64,000 nt of DNA from the NCBI RefSeq assembly GCF_001922345.1, contig NZ_CP018812.1:1240001-1304000 (forward strand), in the 5' to 3' direction. Positions 35,858-45,424 of this stretch are shown in pieces. The notes below the pieces were generated by a model. That model saw only the letters and a program-made list of their open reading frames with translations, did no database searches and was not told where the DNA came from. Position numbers and translations under genes: made by a program. How positions within the stretch are numbered: position 1 is the first letter of the stretch; each line of letters starts with the position of its first letter. The stretch is from Paraburkholderia sp. SOS3 (lineage in GTDB: Bacteria > Pseudomonadota > Gammaproteobacteria > Burkholderiales > Burkholderiaceae).

Positions 35858-36165
35858 GGTGAGCCTCCCTGACGTTGGGTTCGCGCCGGTAGCGGCGGGC
35901 ACGCGCTTGTGCCCGCTCATACCCGCTTCCCTGCACAGGTTCGTTTGTCCGCGTGCGGGTTGCGTTACTTGCGCCAGGTGATGCTTGAGCATGCCTCGTT
36001 CCGGCGGAGCGAGAAATGTGTCCTTTAGCGACGTTTTACGGACACGTCAAAGACATTGGCCTATTCGCGATGCTCCGATACGCTGTATGTGGGGGCACGC
36101 AATGTAATACCCTCCTTCAGCGTCGCCCTACAAGCGGGGACTTGCCACCCCGTTGCGTGTTGCGC

Positions 36166-36190
36166 GGCCGGCAACCTTGCGTTGCCGGCC
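36166..36190 (-). terminator. Hairpin downstream of the second porin
   Basis: GGCCGGCAAC (36166-36175) pairs perfectly with GTTGCCGGCC (36181-36190), loop CTTGC. It lies 70 bases beyond the porin stop; no T-run follows on the minus strand. It is the only structure seen in the gene-free interval 35858-36260. Confidence 0.4.
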
Positions 36191-36260
36191 ACTTTCTCCG
36201 CTGCGTGGCTGGCGTACGGTCTGCATATCGCGCGCGCGTAATTCGCAGTGCTACGCCGCG

Positions 36261-37439
36261 TCAGAAGTTGCTCATTATTCCCATGTACGCGCCGGTTTGC
36301 GATTCTCCGGCGAGCGGACTCGTGTTCGGCGTCGAGCCGCGCGGGTTGGCGAACACCGAGAAGGTCGCATTCGCACTGTTGCGTACATATGCGACGGTCG
36401 CGTAGAAAAACGTACGCTTGCTGAAGTTGTACGTGGTGCCAAGCGCGTAGAGCGTGGCGTGTCCCGCCGGGTCGTGCGTCGCATCGCCGCTGCCGTTGCG
36501 CACGTTGACGTAGAAGCCGGCAGCCGTTAGCGCCCAGCGCGTGGTTGCCTGGAACGTGGCGCCGAGCCAGTAATGGTCCGCGCTGTCGGCGAGGCCGGCG
36601 GGCGTATCGGGTGCCGCGTAGTGCGTCCACGCAGCCTGGACTTTAACCGGGTCGACGTTGATGTTCGCGCCGACAAAGTATTCGCGCGACGCCGTGAAAA
36701 TATTGTCCATCTGGCCGTTCGAGTTACGCAGCTCGTCGTAAATGCCGCGAAACTCGAGGGCCGGCGAATGCCATGTCAGCATCACGCCATCCGAGCGGCC
36801 GAATTCGCCGGGCGCTCCCGTGTTGAAACTCGTCTGGTTGCCGAATGCGAACTGCGTCTGCACGTCGAATCCGCCGATGATCGGGCTGTGATACTCGACA
36901 TTGTTGTTCGTCTGCTGCCAGTTACGCCCGCGCACGAGCGACGCCGACGACACCGCCTGTTGCACGAACGGATCGAATGCCCACACGCCGTCGCTATCGA
37001 TGAAGAGATTGCGGCCCGCCTGGATCTGCCCGAGCGTCTGATCGCTCAAACCGACGTAGGCGCGGCGCGAAAACAGCCGCCCGTTGCCGCCGGTCGTGCC
37101 GTTCATCACCTGGAAGGCCGTTTCGAGATCGAACAGCGCATTGCGGCCACCGCCTAGATCTTCGGTACCCCGCATGCCCCACATGCTTGTGCCCCAGTCG
37201 CCGCCCTCGGCGCTCCAGCGCGTGGCATTGGTGCCGTTCGGCTGGGCCAGATGGTTCAGATACTCGATGCCGCCGTCGATGCGGCCATACATCTGGACGC
37301 TCGATTGCGCATGTGCGGGTGTCGATACGGTGAGGGCGATAACGAGCGCGACCGGTGTTGCGGCGCAAAAACGCGGCGCTTGCGCGCGCCCATGGCGCAG
37401 GCGGCGGGCATGCAGGCGGGAGGAGGCAGGGCTCGGCAT
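36261..37439 (-). CDS. Gram-negative porin (OmpC-like), second copy
   Basis: A 392-residue outer-membrane porin. The signal peptide is unusually long (about 44 residues, arginine-rich, ending TPAHA before QSSVQMYG), so a later start is possible. The mature part shows MYGRIDGGIEYLN, WGMRGTEDLGGGRNALFDLETAF and a C-terminal phenylalanine in GIMSNF. It is divergent from the YdeP-like gene across 247 bases. It shares the fold of the porin at 10391-11524 but differs clearly in sequence. Confidence 0.92.
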   Translation of the reverse strand: MPSPASSRLHARRLRHGRAQAPRFCAATPVALVIALTVSTPAHAQSSVQMYGRIDGGIEYLNHLAQPNGTNATRWSAEGGDWGTSMWGMRGTEDLGGGRNALFDLETAFQVMNGTTGGNGRLFSRRAYVGLSDQTLGQIQAGRNLFIDSDGVWAFDPFVQQAVSSASLVRGRNWQQTNNNVEYHSPIIGGFDVQTQFAFGNQTSFNTGAPGEFGRSDGVMLTWHSPALEFRGIYDELRNSNGQMDNIFTASREYFVGANINVDPVKVQAAWTHYAAPDTPAGLADSADHYWLGATFQATTRWALTAAGFYVNVRNGSGDATHDPAGHATLYALGTTYNFSKRTFFYATVAYVRNSANATFSVFANPRGSTPNTSPLAGESQTGAYMGIMSNF

Positions 37440-37686
37440 CGGGCGTCTTGTTCTCTGTTGTTGTACTGACTAAAGCGACCACCTCGAACGCGCGGCCGCT
37501 GACCATATGCCCGATACGATACACCGCTTGCCGGTTTGCCGTATCGGGTCTTTGCCGCCGGTGCGGTCGCGGCGAACGCGGCGCTTTCCAGCGCATCAGT
37601 GAGCGCCGGGGTGTTCCTGCGAGCACGACTGGAACGCTGCTTGCTGATCAATCACATCGTGATACTTCGGTAACAGGTGAATTGAT

Positions 37687-40041
37687 ATGGCTAACGAGGG
37701 AAAAAGCAGTGCGTATCCTTACGCGTCGGGCGGTTGGGGATCGGTGAAGGCGGTCACGAAAATTCTGCTGCAGGAAAAGGCCCCGCTCGCAGATAGCCGC
37801 GCATTGATGCATCAGAACAAGCCCGACGGCTTCATGTGCGTCAGCTGTTCATGGGCCAAACCGGCGTCCCCGCATCCGTTCGAATTCTGCGAAAGCGGCG
37901 CGAAGGCGACCGCGTGGGACATCACGGCAAAGCGCATTACGCCCGACTTTTTCCGCGTGCATTCGGTCAGCGATCTGCTGACATGGCACGACCACGATCT
38001 GGAAGAAGCGGGTCGCCTGACCGAGCCGATGCGCTATGACCCGGCCTCGGACCGATACGTGCCCGTCTCGTGGCAGGAGGCGTTCGATGCGATCGGCGCC
38101 CAACTGCGCGCGCTTGACCCGAAGAGCGTGGTGTTCTACACGTCGGGCCGCGCGTCGCTCGAAACGTCGTACATGCTGCAACTGTTTGCGCGCATGTATG
38201 GGACGAACAATTTGCCCGACAGTTCGAATATGTGCCATGAAAGCACGAGCGTCGGGCTCAAGGAAGCGATCGGCGTCGGCGTGGGCACCATTACGCTCGA
38301 CGACTTCGAAAAGACCGACCTGATGTTCTTTTTCGGCCAGAACGTCGGCACGAACAGCCCGCGCATGTTGCATCAGTTGCAGGATGCGAGAAAGCGCGGC
38401 GTGCCGATCATCACGTTCAACCCGCTGCGCGAACCGGGCCTGCTGCACTTCGCGAACCCGCAGTCGCCTAAGGATATGCTGACGCCCGGCGATACGCAGA
38501 TCAGCACGCAGTACCACCAGGTCAGGACGGGCGGCGACACGGCCGCGATTCTCGGCATCTGCAAGATCGTGATCGAGGCGGACGACCGCGCGCGTAGCGC
38601 GGGCGAACCGCGCATGATCGATGTCGATTTCATCCGCGATCATACGAACGGCTTCGAGGAGTTCGCGCGCTATGTGCGCGATGCCGACTGGGACGACATC
38701 GTGCGCGTGAGCGGTCTGCCGCGCGAGGCGATCGAAGCGGCCGCAAACGAATATCTGAAGGCGAACGCGGTGATCGCGCATTACGGCATGGGCATGACGC
38801 AGCACCGCATGGGCGTGCAGAACGTGCGCATGCTCGTCAATATGCTGTTGCTGCGCGGCAATGTCGGCAAGCCCGGCGCGGGGCCTTCGCCGGTACGCGG
38901 CCACTCGAACGTGCAGGGCCAGCGCACGGTCGGCATTACCGAAAAACCCGAACTCGCGCCGCTCGATCAGCTTGCGAAGCAGTTCTCGTTCGAGCCGCCG
39001 CGCGACAAGGGCATGAATATCGTCGAGGCATTCGAAGCGATGCTCGACGGCAAAGTGAAAGCGATGGTCAATCTGGGCGGCAACCTCGTGCGTTCGGTAC
39101 CGGATCGTTTGCGTACCGAGCCAGCGTGGGGCGAGCTCGATCTGACCGTCAACATCACGACGAAGCTCAATCGCAGTCATCTTGTGCACGGCCGGAACTC
39201 ATATATGCTGCCGTGCCTGAGCCGCATCGAGATCGACCGGCAGGCGGGCGGCGAACAGGCGGTGTCGATGGAAGACAGCACCGCATGTTTTCATGGCTCT
39301 CGCGGCGTGGTGGAGCCGGCGTCGCCTTCCATCCGCTCCGAGCCGTTTATTGTCGCGGGCATTGCAAAGGCGACGTTGGGCGATCGCTCGAGCGTCGACT
39401 GGGACACGTGGCGCGACGACTACTCGCGCGTGCGCGGCGAAATGGCGAAGACATGGCCCGAGATGTTCCACGATTTCGACGCGAGGATGTGGACGCCCGG
39501 AGGCTTCCCACGTCCGCTGCCCGCGCGCGAACGCAAGTGGAAAACGAAAAGCGGCAAGGCGGAATTCATGGTGCCTTCAGCGATCGGCGAGGATCCTGAC
39601 ATGCCGGTGCGCGAGCCCGATTCGCTGCGGCTCATGACCTTGCGCAGCGACAGTCAGTTCAACACGACGATCTATAACCACGACGATCGCTTCAGAGGCA
39701 TCAAGGGCACGCGCATGGTGATCCTGATGAACCCCGCCGATATCGACCGGCATGCGCTGTCCCACGGCGACACGATCGCGTTGCAGACGATTGCCGACGA
39801 CGGCGTCGAGCGCCGCGTCGACGGACTCACGATCGTCCCGTTCGACATTCCGCAAGGCTGCATCGCCGGCTACTTTCCGGAATGCAATCCGTTGCTGCCA
39901 TTGTGGCACTACGCGAAGGAGAGCAAGGTCCCGGGAGCGAAGTCGATACCGGTGCGGATAGTAGAAAAGACGGCGAAAAAAGTGGTGAAAAACACGGCGG
40001 AAAACGAGCCGCATGAGGTGGCACAAGAAGAGGTCCCCTGA
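37687..40041 (+). CDS. ydeP: FdhF/YdeP-family molybdopterin oxidoreductase
   Basis: A 784-residue bis-MGD-type oxidoreductase (E. coli YdeP is 759). Cys51 and Cys54 (FMCVSCSW) are all that remains of an N-terminal iron-sulfur motif; Cys183 (NMCHESTSVGL) aligns with the molybdenum-ligand position held by selenocysteine in FdhF. Further motifs are DLMFFFGQNVGTNSPRMLH and MVNLGGNLVRSVPDRLRTEPAW. No signal peptide, so it acts in the cytoplasm. YdeP is linked to acid resistance in E. coli; its reaction is unknown. No partner subunit gene adjoins it. Confidence 0.93.
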   Translation: MANEGKSSAYPYASGGWGSVKAVTKILLQEKAPLADSRALMHQNKPDGFMCVSCSWAKPASPHPFEFCESGAKATAWDITAKRITPDFFRVHSVSDLLTWHDHDLEEAGRLTEPMRYDPASDRYVPVSWQEAFDAIGAQLRALDPKSVVFYTSGRASLETSYMLQLFARMYGTNNLPDSSNMCHESTSVGLKEAIGVGVGTITLDDFEKTDLMFFFGQNVGTNSPRMLHQLQDARKRGVPIITFNPLREPGLLHFANPQSPKDMLTPGDTQISTQYHQVRTGGDTAAILGICKIVIEADDRARSAGEPRMIDVDFIRDHTNGFEEFARYVRDADWDDIVRVSGLPREAIEAAANEYLKANAVIAHYGMGMTQHRMGVQNVRMLVNMLLLRGNVGKPGAGPSPVRGHSNVQGQRTVGITEKPELAPLDQLAKQFSFEPPRDKGMNIVEAFEAMLDGKVKAMVNLGGNLVRSVPDRLRTEPAWGELDLTVNITTKLNRSHLVHGRNSYMLPCLSRIEIDRQAGGEQAVSMEDSTACFHGSRGVVEPASPSIRSEPFIVAGIAKATLGDRSSVDWDTWRDDYSRVRGEMAKTWPEMFHDFDARMWTPGGFPRPLPARERKWKTKSGKAEFMVPSAIGEDPDMPVREPDSLRLMTLRSDSQFNTTIYNHDDRFRGIKGTRMVILMNPADIDRHALSHGDTIALQTIADDGVERRVDGLTIVPFDIPQGCIAGYFPECNPLLPLWHYAKESKVPGAKSIPVRIVEKTAKKVVKNTAENEPHEVAQEEVP

Positions 40042-40121
40042 TCGCACGCGGGTTCGCGGCTTGCTGAGCGTTAGCGGTCGCCGGGCCGCGTTGTGTCCGG
40101 CGCAACGCACAGGGAGCTAGC

Positions 40122-40988
40122 ATGACCGAAACTCAGCAGAAGGGACAGTCGACGCCCGCCCAGCAGCAGAAGCAGGTGCCCGGCCGCACCGCGCCGATGG
40201 ATCCGCAGCCCGATCACGGCGAACAGAGCTACCGCGGCTCGGGGCGCCTCGCAGGCAAGGCCGCGATCGTCACCGGCGGCGACAGCGGCATCGGACGCGC
40301 GGTGGCGATCGCTTTCGCACGCGAAGGCGCCGACGTGCTGATCGCGTATCTGAACGAAGACGACGATGCGCGGGAAACCGCGCGCTGGATCGAACAGGCA
40401 GGGCGCAAGGCGGTACTCGTGCGAGGCGACATTACGGACAAGGCGCATTGCGATGAGATTGTCGAGCGCGCCGTGCGCGAATTCGGCAATCTAGACGTGC
40501 TTGTCAACAATGCCGCTTACCAGATGACGTACCCGTCGATCGAAGCGATCAGCGACGACGAATGGGACCGTACGTTCGATACGAACATGGGCGCGATGTT
40601 CAGAATCACACGCGCTGCCGTCAAGCAGATGAAGGCCGGCGGCTCGATCGTCAACACGGCGTCGATCAACGCCGACAAACCGAACCCGGGCCTGCTCGCG
40701 TATGCAACGACGAAGGGCGCGATTCAGAACTTCACGGCCGGTCTCGCGCAATCACTCGCCGAACGCGGCATACGTGTCAACTGCGTCGCGCCGGGGCCGA
40801 TCTGGACACCGCTGATTCCGTCGACGATGCCCGAGGAAAAGGTCAAGGAATTCGGCAAGCAGGTACCGATGAAACGGCCGGGGCAGCCCGCCGAGGTCGC
40901 ACCGCCGTACGTGATGCTTGCTTCCGATGAAGCAAGTTACATCTCGGGGGCGACGGTCGCGGTGACGGGCGGGGCGCCGATGCTGTAG
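40122..40988 (+). CDS. SDR oxidoreductase, YghA-like
   Basis: A 288-residue classical short-chain dehydrogenase with a 40-residue glutamine-rich N-terminal extension typical of the YghA/general-stress group. The cofactor motif is TGGDSGIGRA (about residues 51-60), the NNAAY motif follows, and the catalytic triad includes a serine in NTASIN and Tyr-Ala-Thr-Thr-Lys (YATTKGAIQNF). It likely uses NADP(H). The gene lies 80 bases downstream of the molybdoenzyme gene in what appears to be a stress-gene cluster. Confidence 0.92.
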   Translation: MTETQQKGQSTPAQQQKQVPGRTAPMDPQPDHGEQSYRGSGRLAGKAAIVTGGDSGIGRAVAIAFAREGADVLIAYLNEDDDARETARWIEQAGRKAVLVRGDITDKAHCDEIVERAVREFGNLDVLVNNAAYQMTYPSIEAISDDEWDRTFDTNMGAMFRITRAAVKQMKAGGSIVNTASINADKPNPGLLAYATTKGAIQNFTAGLAQSLAERGIRVNCVAPGPIWTPLIPSTMPEEKVKEFGKQVPMKRPGQPAEVAPPYVMLASDEASYISGATVAVTGGAPML

Positions 40989-41013
40989 GGACGCTCGCGC
41001 GAACGGGCGACGA

Positions 41014-41229
41014 CTACTTTTGACTGTCGCACCAGTCGATCGCCCATTTTCTGCCGTGCTCGGCGGCCTCGGCTTCGGAAGCGAACTGGCCGAGGTCGCC
41101 GCTCCATTTCACCTCGTTGCGGTTCGCACCGGGCGCCGTCGCCATGCAGATCCGCGCTCGGGCAAAGTAGCGCCCGCCTTCCGAGAGCGGGGATGCATCG
41201 ATGTGGTAATTCCCGTAGTCGAATTCCAT
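41014..41229 (-). CDS. Small conserved protein of unknown function
   Basis: A 71-residue protein starting at ATG 41229 with GAGAGG upstream. The sequence is a compact beta-beta-beta-alpha pattern (YGNYHIDASPLSEGGRYFARARICM, then FASEAEAAEHGRKWAIDWCDSQ), similar to small Burkholderiaceae proteins of DUF6566/CV_2116 type as I remember them. No known reaction. It lies in the stress cluster between the SDR and manganese catalase genes. Confidence 0.72.
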   Translation of the reverse strand: MEFDYGNYHIDASPLSEGGRYFARARICMATAPGANRNEVKWSGDLGQFASEAEAAEHGRKWAIDWCDSQK

Positions 41230-41365
41230 TGTCCGCTACCTCTCGTATCAGCGCTGCGCATCGGCCAGGCGCGGGCGAGGCGCGCGTGCCGCGACGGCAC
41301 GCGCGCTACCGGATGCACGGCAGGCCGCCGTTGTTGCGCGGCGGCCGGCCTACACCGATTGCGAC

Positions 41366-42304
41366 TTACTTGGCGCTGGCTTTCGCCCCCGCTTTCGCGC
41401 TCGCCCTGGCGCCGGCTTTCGCGCCAGCCTTTGCATCGACCGGCGACATGCCGAGTTCCGCACCTGTCTCGGGGTCCGACGACGGATCGGACATGAGCCG
41501 CTGTTGCATCGCCTCGAGCGCGGCCGTCTGCTCCTCGCCGAGCTTGACCGACGCGAGGCCGTCGCCGCCGTCGACAGCCGGTTCGGGGTCGCCGACGAAC
41601 TTCAGGCCGCTGCCCTCGTTCCACGGCCCCATCTGCGGCGGCTCGCCCTGCGACATCTTCAGATACGCGTCGGCGAATTCCGGCATCGGCGGCATCTTGC
41701 CCGGCGGGAAGTTGCCGACGATCGAATACAGCGCCTTTTCGAACGACTTTTGATGCGAGACTTCGCGTGTCATCAGAAAGCCGAGCGCGTCGCGAATGCC
41801 GGCATCGTCGGTCACGTTGATCAGCCGCTCGTAGATGATTTTCGCGCGCGCTTCGGCCGCGATATTCGAGCGCAAATCGGCCGTCGGTTCGCCGATCGTA
41901 TCGATATATGCGGCGCTCCACGGCACACCCGCCGAGTTCGTCAACGGCGTGCCCGCGCCGTACAGCACTTGCGTGACGTGGCTGTCGTTGCCGGCGCCGT
42001 TCAGCTTGCGGTACAGCTCGGCTTGCGCGTCGACGGCTTCGGCCAGCTCGCCTTTCGCGCCGCGGTTGAGCATCGCGACGATCGATCCGATGATTTCGAG
42101 GTGGCTTAGCTCTTCGGTCGCGATGTCGTAGAGCATGTCCTTGCGGCCCGGATCTTCCTCGGTTACAGCCTGCGTGAAGTAGCGCATCGCAGCGGCGAGC
42201 TCGCCTTGCGGTCCGCCGAACTGCTCGAGCAAAAGATTGGCGAGCCCGGGATCGGGCGCGGCGACGCGAACCGTGTATTGCAGACGCTTGTTGTGCATGA
42301 ACAT
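41366..42304 (-). CDS. Manganese catalase
   Basis: A 312-residue dimanganese catalase starting at ATG 42304 behind AAGGAG. All five metal ligands align with Lactobacillus plantarum catalase: Glu35 (QGELAAAMRYF), Glu65 and His68 (TEELSHLE), Glu151 (AAEARAKIIYERL) and His184 (EVSHQKSFEKAL). It decomposes hydrogen peroxide in the cytoplasm without haem. The last 22 residues are an Ala/Lys/Gly repeat resembling histone-H1-like tails, encoded by imperfect direct repeats at about 41366-41434. It lies in the stress cluster, divergent from the next gene. Confidence 0.93.
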   Translation of the reverse strand: MFMHNKRLQYTVRVAAPDPGLANLLLEQFGGPQGELAAAMRYFTQAVTEEDPGRKDMLYDIATEELSHLEIIGSIVAMLNRGAKGELAEAVDAQAELYRKLNGAGNDSHVTQVLYGAGTPLTNSAGVPWSAAYIDTIGEPTADLRSNIAAEARAKIIYERLINVTDDAGIRDALGFLMTREVSHQKSFEKALYSIVGNFPPGKMPPMPEFADAYLKMSQGEPPQMGPWNEGSGLKFVGDPEPAVDGGDGLASVKLGEEQTAALEAMQQRLMSDPSSDPETGAELGMSPVDAKAGAKAGARASAKAGAKASAK

Positions 42305-42654
42305 AGAGCGCTCCTTGGTAATCGTGGTTGAGTTATCGATGCTGCCGGGGACGGCGCATGATTCACCGCATCGCGCGTACCCGAGCGGGTGCACCGCGCT
42401 GCGCGCAGCGGGTTCGCGTAGCCGGAGCGGCATGCTGCGAGCGTGGCACGCAACATGCGTAGACATCACGTTCGTTTATTTACCGGGGAGCCATAAGCGA
42501 TGCAGTTTTCAAGCTGGAATCACGGCGATCACCGAGGTCGTGCACGAGAATCGGGGCAAGCGCATTCGCGGCATGCGCGTGGGCGAGAGCCGGAGGCCGC
42601 GTGCGACGACGTCGTGCGCGCGCCGGCAACGTTGTTTCGCGCAAACGGATGGGG

Positions 42655-42915
42655 ATGTCCATGCTGACGCCGCACGAATTCGCGACGCTGCTGCTTGTCG
42701 AGCATGCGCCCGACGCAGCCGACCTCGAGCGCTACGAACTGAGGACGCTGCTGGAGCGGCGACTGGTCGCGCTCGAACCGACAGTCGACGGCATCGCGCT
42801 GCCGACGCTGACGCCGGGCGGTCAGTCGTTGTTGCGCGCGCTGGCTATGCTCGCAGCTCGCAATGCGTTGCAGCCCGGCGACGCACAGTCGGGCGACGCC
42901 CGCGAGGCGCGTTGA
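42655..42915 (+). CDS. Small hypothetical protein
   Basis: An 86-residue protein with the N-terminus MSMLTPHEFATLLLVEHAPDAADL; in-frame ATGs at 42649 and 42661 are also possible. A leucine-rich helical pattern (ELRTLLERRLVALE, GQSLLRALAML) suggests a small helical or winged-helix-like domain, as in small Burkholderiaceae proteins of unknown function. It is 14 bases upstream of the DUF488 gene. The preceding 350 bases (42305-42654) hold the divergent promoter region and a doubtful 55-codon frame from 42500. Confidence 0.6.
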   Translation: MSMLTPHEFATLLLVEHAPDAADLERYELRTLLERRLVALEPTVDGIALPTLTPGGQSLLRALAMLAARNALQPGDAQSGDAREAR

Positions 42916-42928
42916 GCGGCCACTGCTC

Positions 42929-43459
42929 ATGGCGAATACTTTCTACACAATCGGTCATTCGACACGAACGCTCGATGAGTTTCTCGCCCTCCTGAGAGAC
43001 GCACGGATCGCGACGCTAGTCGATGTCCGGCGCATTCCGCGCTCGGCGACGAACCCTCAGTTCAATGCCGCAACGCTGCCCGATGCGCTCGCGCCTGCGA
43101 TCGGCTACCTGCATCTTGCCGAGCTCGGCGGGCGACGCAGCATGCGCAAGGACGTGCCGCCCACGACGAACGCGTTCTGGCAAAACCGCTCGTTCCACAA
43201 TTACGCCGACTACGCGATGGGCGCGGAGTTCGCAGCCGGTTTCAGGAAGCTGCTCGAACTCGGGGAAGCGGGTCCGTGCGCGATCATGTGCGCGGAGACG
43301 GTCTGGTGGCGTTGCCATCGGCGCATCATTGCCGATTATCTGATCGCGCACGCAGAGAAAGTCGTCCATATCGTCGATGCCGAGCACGTCGGCACGGCGA
43401 CGCTGACGCCGGGTGCGTGTTTGCAGCCTGACGGAACGTTGACGTACCCGACCGAATGA
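42929..43459 (+). CDS. DUF488 family protein
   Basis: A 176-residue protein starting at ATG 42929. The family motifs are FYTIGHSTRTLDEFLALLRDARIATLVDVRRIPRSATNPQFN and, further on, GPCAIMCAETVWWRCHRRIIADYL, with paired conserved cysteines and arginines. The fold is reminiscent of PLP-free hydrolases or nucleases; no function is established. It is convergent with pqiC, with 10 bases between the stops. Confidence 0.9.
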   Translation: MANTFYTIGHSTRTLDEFLALLRDARIATLVDVRRIPRSATNPQFNAATLPDALAPAIGYLHLAELGGRRSMRKDVPPTTNAFWQNRSFHNYADYAMGAEFAAGFRKLLELGEAGPCAIMCAETVWWRCHRRIIADYLIAHAEKVVHIVDAEHVGTATLTPGACLQPDGTLTYPTE

Positions 43460-43469
43460 CGTGTGCGTT

Positions 43470-44126
43470 TTAGCGCGCGGCGATCGACGTCGCGATCTGA
43501 TCGGCCAGTTGCCCGAGAGCCCGGCTCATCGCGGCCGCCTGCGCCGCCGCGTCGCCGCGATTCTCGATCTCCGCTTTCAGCGTTGTCTGTCGCGCGAACG
43601 TGGCGCGGGCGGGTCGTCCCGATAGCAGCGTCCATGCTGCTTGCAGCGTCAGCGTGCCGTTTGCGTCGGCTTCTGCATCGAGGACCGTCACGACGAGCGT
43701 TCGCGTGTCGGGCGGCGCTGGCGCATCGGGCAGCACGAACGTGCCCGCGGGCAGGCGCGTGACGAGGTCTTGCGCAAGCGTGCGGCGCATCATCTGTGCG
43801 AGCGGCGCGCCCCAGCGGTCGCTTTCGGCCACCGAGATCCGGTTCGGCGACTGCTGCGTGACGACCTCTGGCCGGTCCAGTTCCGCGGGAATATGGACTG
43901 CGGTCAGCTGCACGGGCGGTATCTGGGCCGTCGCGAGCGGCGCATCAGCCGGCGTTGCGTTCAGCGTCACATAACGTGTAGGCGGGCTGTGCCCGCAGCC
44001 GGCGAGCGCGGCTGCGGCAATCACTGCGATGACGCTCGCCGCGAGCGGCGCAGCGCTCACGTTCTCCGGTGACGCTTTCGCCGGTACGAATGCGCGCGTG
44101 GTCTTGTCCGTCAATTTACGGCTCAC
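43470..44126 (-). CDS. pqiC: PqiC-like outer-membrane lipoprotein
   Basis: A 218-residue ABC-type transport auxiliary lipoprotein. The signal has an unusually long N-terminus, with the lipobox AALAGC near residue 44. Mature motifs PPVQLTAVHIPAELDRPEVVTQQSPNRISVAESDRWGAPLAQMMRRTLAQDLVTRL are typical of PqiC. It is expected to anchor the PqiB needle at the outer membrane in lipid transport. The ATG overlaps the pqiB stop by 4 bases. Confidence 0.9.
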   Translation of the reverse strand: MSRKLTDKTTRAFVPAKASPENVSAAPLAASVIAVIAAAALAGCGHSPPTRYVTLNATPADAPLATAQIPPVQLTAVHIPAELDRPEVVTQQSPNRISVAESDRWGAPLAQMMRRTLAQDLVTRLPAGTFVLPDAPAPPDTRTLVVTVLDAEADANGTLTLQAAWTLLSGRPARATFARQTTLKAEIENRGDAAAQAAAMSRALGQLADQIATSIAAR

Positions 44127-45424
44127 GGCCTGTCCTCCTGTCTGCCTCGAACGAGCGCCTCGGGATGCCGGTCCAGATAATCGGCGAGCGCGCGTATCGA
44201 TCTCGCGGTGTCGGTCAGCTCGCGCAACGTGGCCGGCAAATCGTTCTGGCTCGTCGCGTCGCCGCCAAGCGTGCGGTTTGCCGCCAGCACGGCCTGGTCG
44301 GCCGAATTCGCCGTCTCGCGCAGCTGCGCGACGAGCGGACCGATTTGCGGCGATACCTGCTGCAGCGTGCGATCGATCTGCGCGACCGAGTGGTCGATAT
44401 GTTCGAGGCTATCTTTTATCTGCGGCGATGAACTGAGCCTGTTCACATGCTCGGCAATGCTGCGCACCTGTTCTCCTGTTTCCTTGATCGGCAGGCTGTC
44501 GATCTTGTCGACGATGCCGTTCGCGGTCGACATCATCGTGTCGATGTCGGCGGGCGCGACGCTTGGAATGACGGACATGCCGTCGTCCGCAGCCACGAGC
44601 GCGGCGGGAGACGCATCGCGCACGAAATCGAGGCTTATTTTGCGTGCACCGATGAGCGGCGGATCTTGCGTGAGCCGCGCACGCATGCCCTCGCCGACAA
44701 GGCGCTTCATCATGTCGTCGACAATCGGCCGCCAGTCGCCGTTGGCGGGTGGCTGTACGTCGACGATGTCGAGCGCGGCCGGGTCGAGCGCGATCTGCAC
44801 CGGCGTGCTCAATGTGCCGGTGCGTGCGTCGTAGCTCAGGCGCACGCTCGTGACCGTGCCGACATGAAAGCCGCGCAGCTCGACGCCGGCGCCGTCCTTC
44901 AGGTCGCCCACTGCACCGTCGAAGCGCACGACGTAGGTGACGATCGGGCCATGTTGCGGCGCGAGCGCAGGCTTCCGGTCGCCGCCGTCGAAGTGGTCGG
45001 TCGGCTGGCCGGTGCCGGGCTCCATTACGATTTCAGGCCCGGCAAGCATCGCCTTCAACGACGAAGGATCGCTAAAGTCCGGCTGCGCGCCGAGCAGATA
45101 AAACTTCGTGCCGCTCACCAGATACTTCTTTTCGGCACGATCTATCTTCAGTTTCGCTTCGACATGCTTGCCGTCCGGCGCGAGCGATACGTCCGAAACC
45201 TTGCCGACCTTCACGCCGCGCAGCGTGACGTCGGTATCGTCGGCTTTCATCCCGTGGGCATTCGAGAACGTCACGGTGACCGTTTCGCCGCCTTGCACGA
45301 GCGAGCGGATGCCAAGCCACAAGGCCACGCCGAGTGCGGCGATCGGCACCGCCCAGATCCAGCCCGGCCACGCGCTGCGCCGCACCTCGGCCTGGGTGCG
45401 CCGTAAGCGTCCCGCGCCGTTCAC
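44123..45424 (-). CDS. pqiB: PqiB-like MCE (MlaD-family) protein
   Basis: A 433-residue protein starting at GTG 45424, which overlaps the pqiA stop; the open frame further upstream is a shadow of pqiA. One N-terminal membrane helix (WIWAVPIAALGVALWLGI) is followed by MCE domains; GETVTVTFSNAHGMKADDTDVTLRGVKVGKVSDVSL and a second copy around GAGVELRGFHVGTVTSVRL are clear. The C-terminal half is coiled-coil. PqiB forms a periplasm-spanning tube for phospholipid transport. E. coli PqiB has three MCE domains and 546 residues, so this is a shorter form. Confidence 0.9.
   Translation of the reverse strand: MNGAGRLRRTQAEVRRSAWPGWIWAVPIAALGVALWLGIRSLVQGGETVTVTFSNAHGMKADDTDVTLRGVKVGKVSDVSLAPDGKHVEAKLKIDRAEKKYLVSGTKFYLLGAQPDFSDPSSLKAMLAGPEIVMEPGTGQPTDHFDGGDRKPALAPQHGPIVTYVVRFDGAVGDLKDGAGVELRGFHVGTVTSVRLSYDARTGTLSTPVQIALDPAALDIVDVQPPANGDWRPIVDDMMKRLVGEGMRARLTQDPPLIGARKISLDFVRDASPAALVAADDGMSVIPSVAPADIDTMMSTANGIVDKIDSLPIKETGEQVRSIAEHVNRLSSSPQIKDSLEHIDHSVAQIDRTLQQVSPQIGPLVAQLRETANSADQAVLAANRTLGGDATSQNDLPATLRELTDTARSIRALADYLDRHPEALVRGRQEDRP

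Noticed and set aside
36016..36405. A 129-codon plus-strand frame between the alcohol dehydrogenase and porin genes
   Set aside because: Composition is Arg/Pro/Ala-rich, it overlaps the porin gene and a hairpin, and no family or ribosome site is visible.
42500..42666. A 55-codon frame beginning MQFSSWNHGDHRGR
   Set aside because: GGGGAG upstream is tempting, but the product is Arg/Ala-rich with no similarity I recognise and it overlaps the next gene in another frame.
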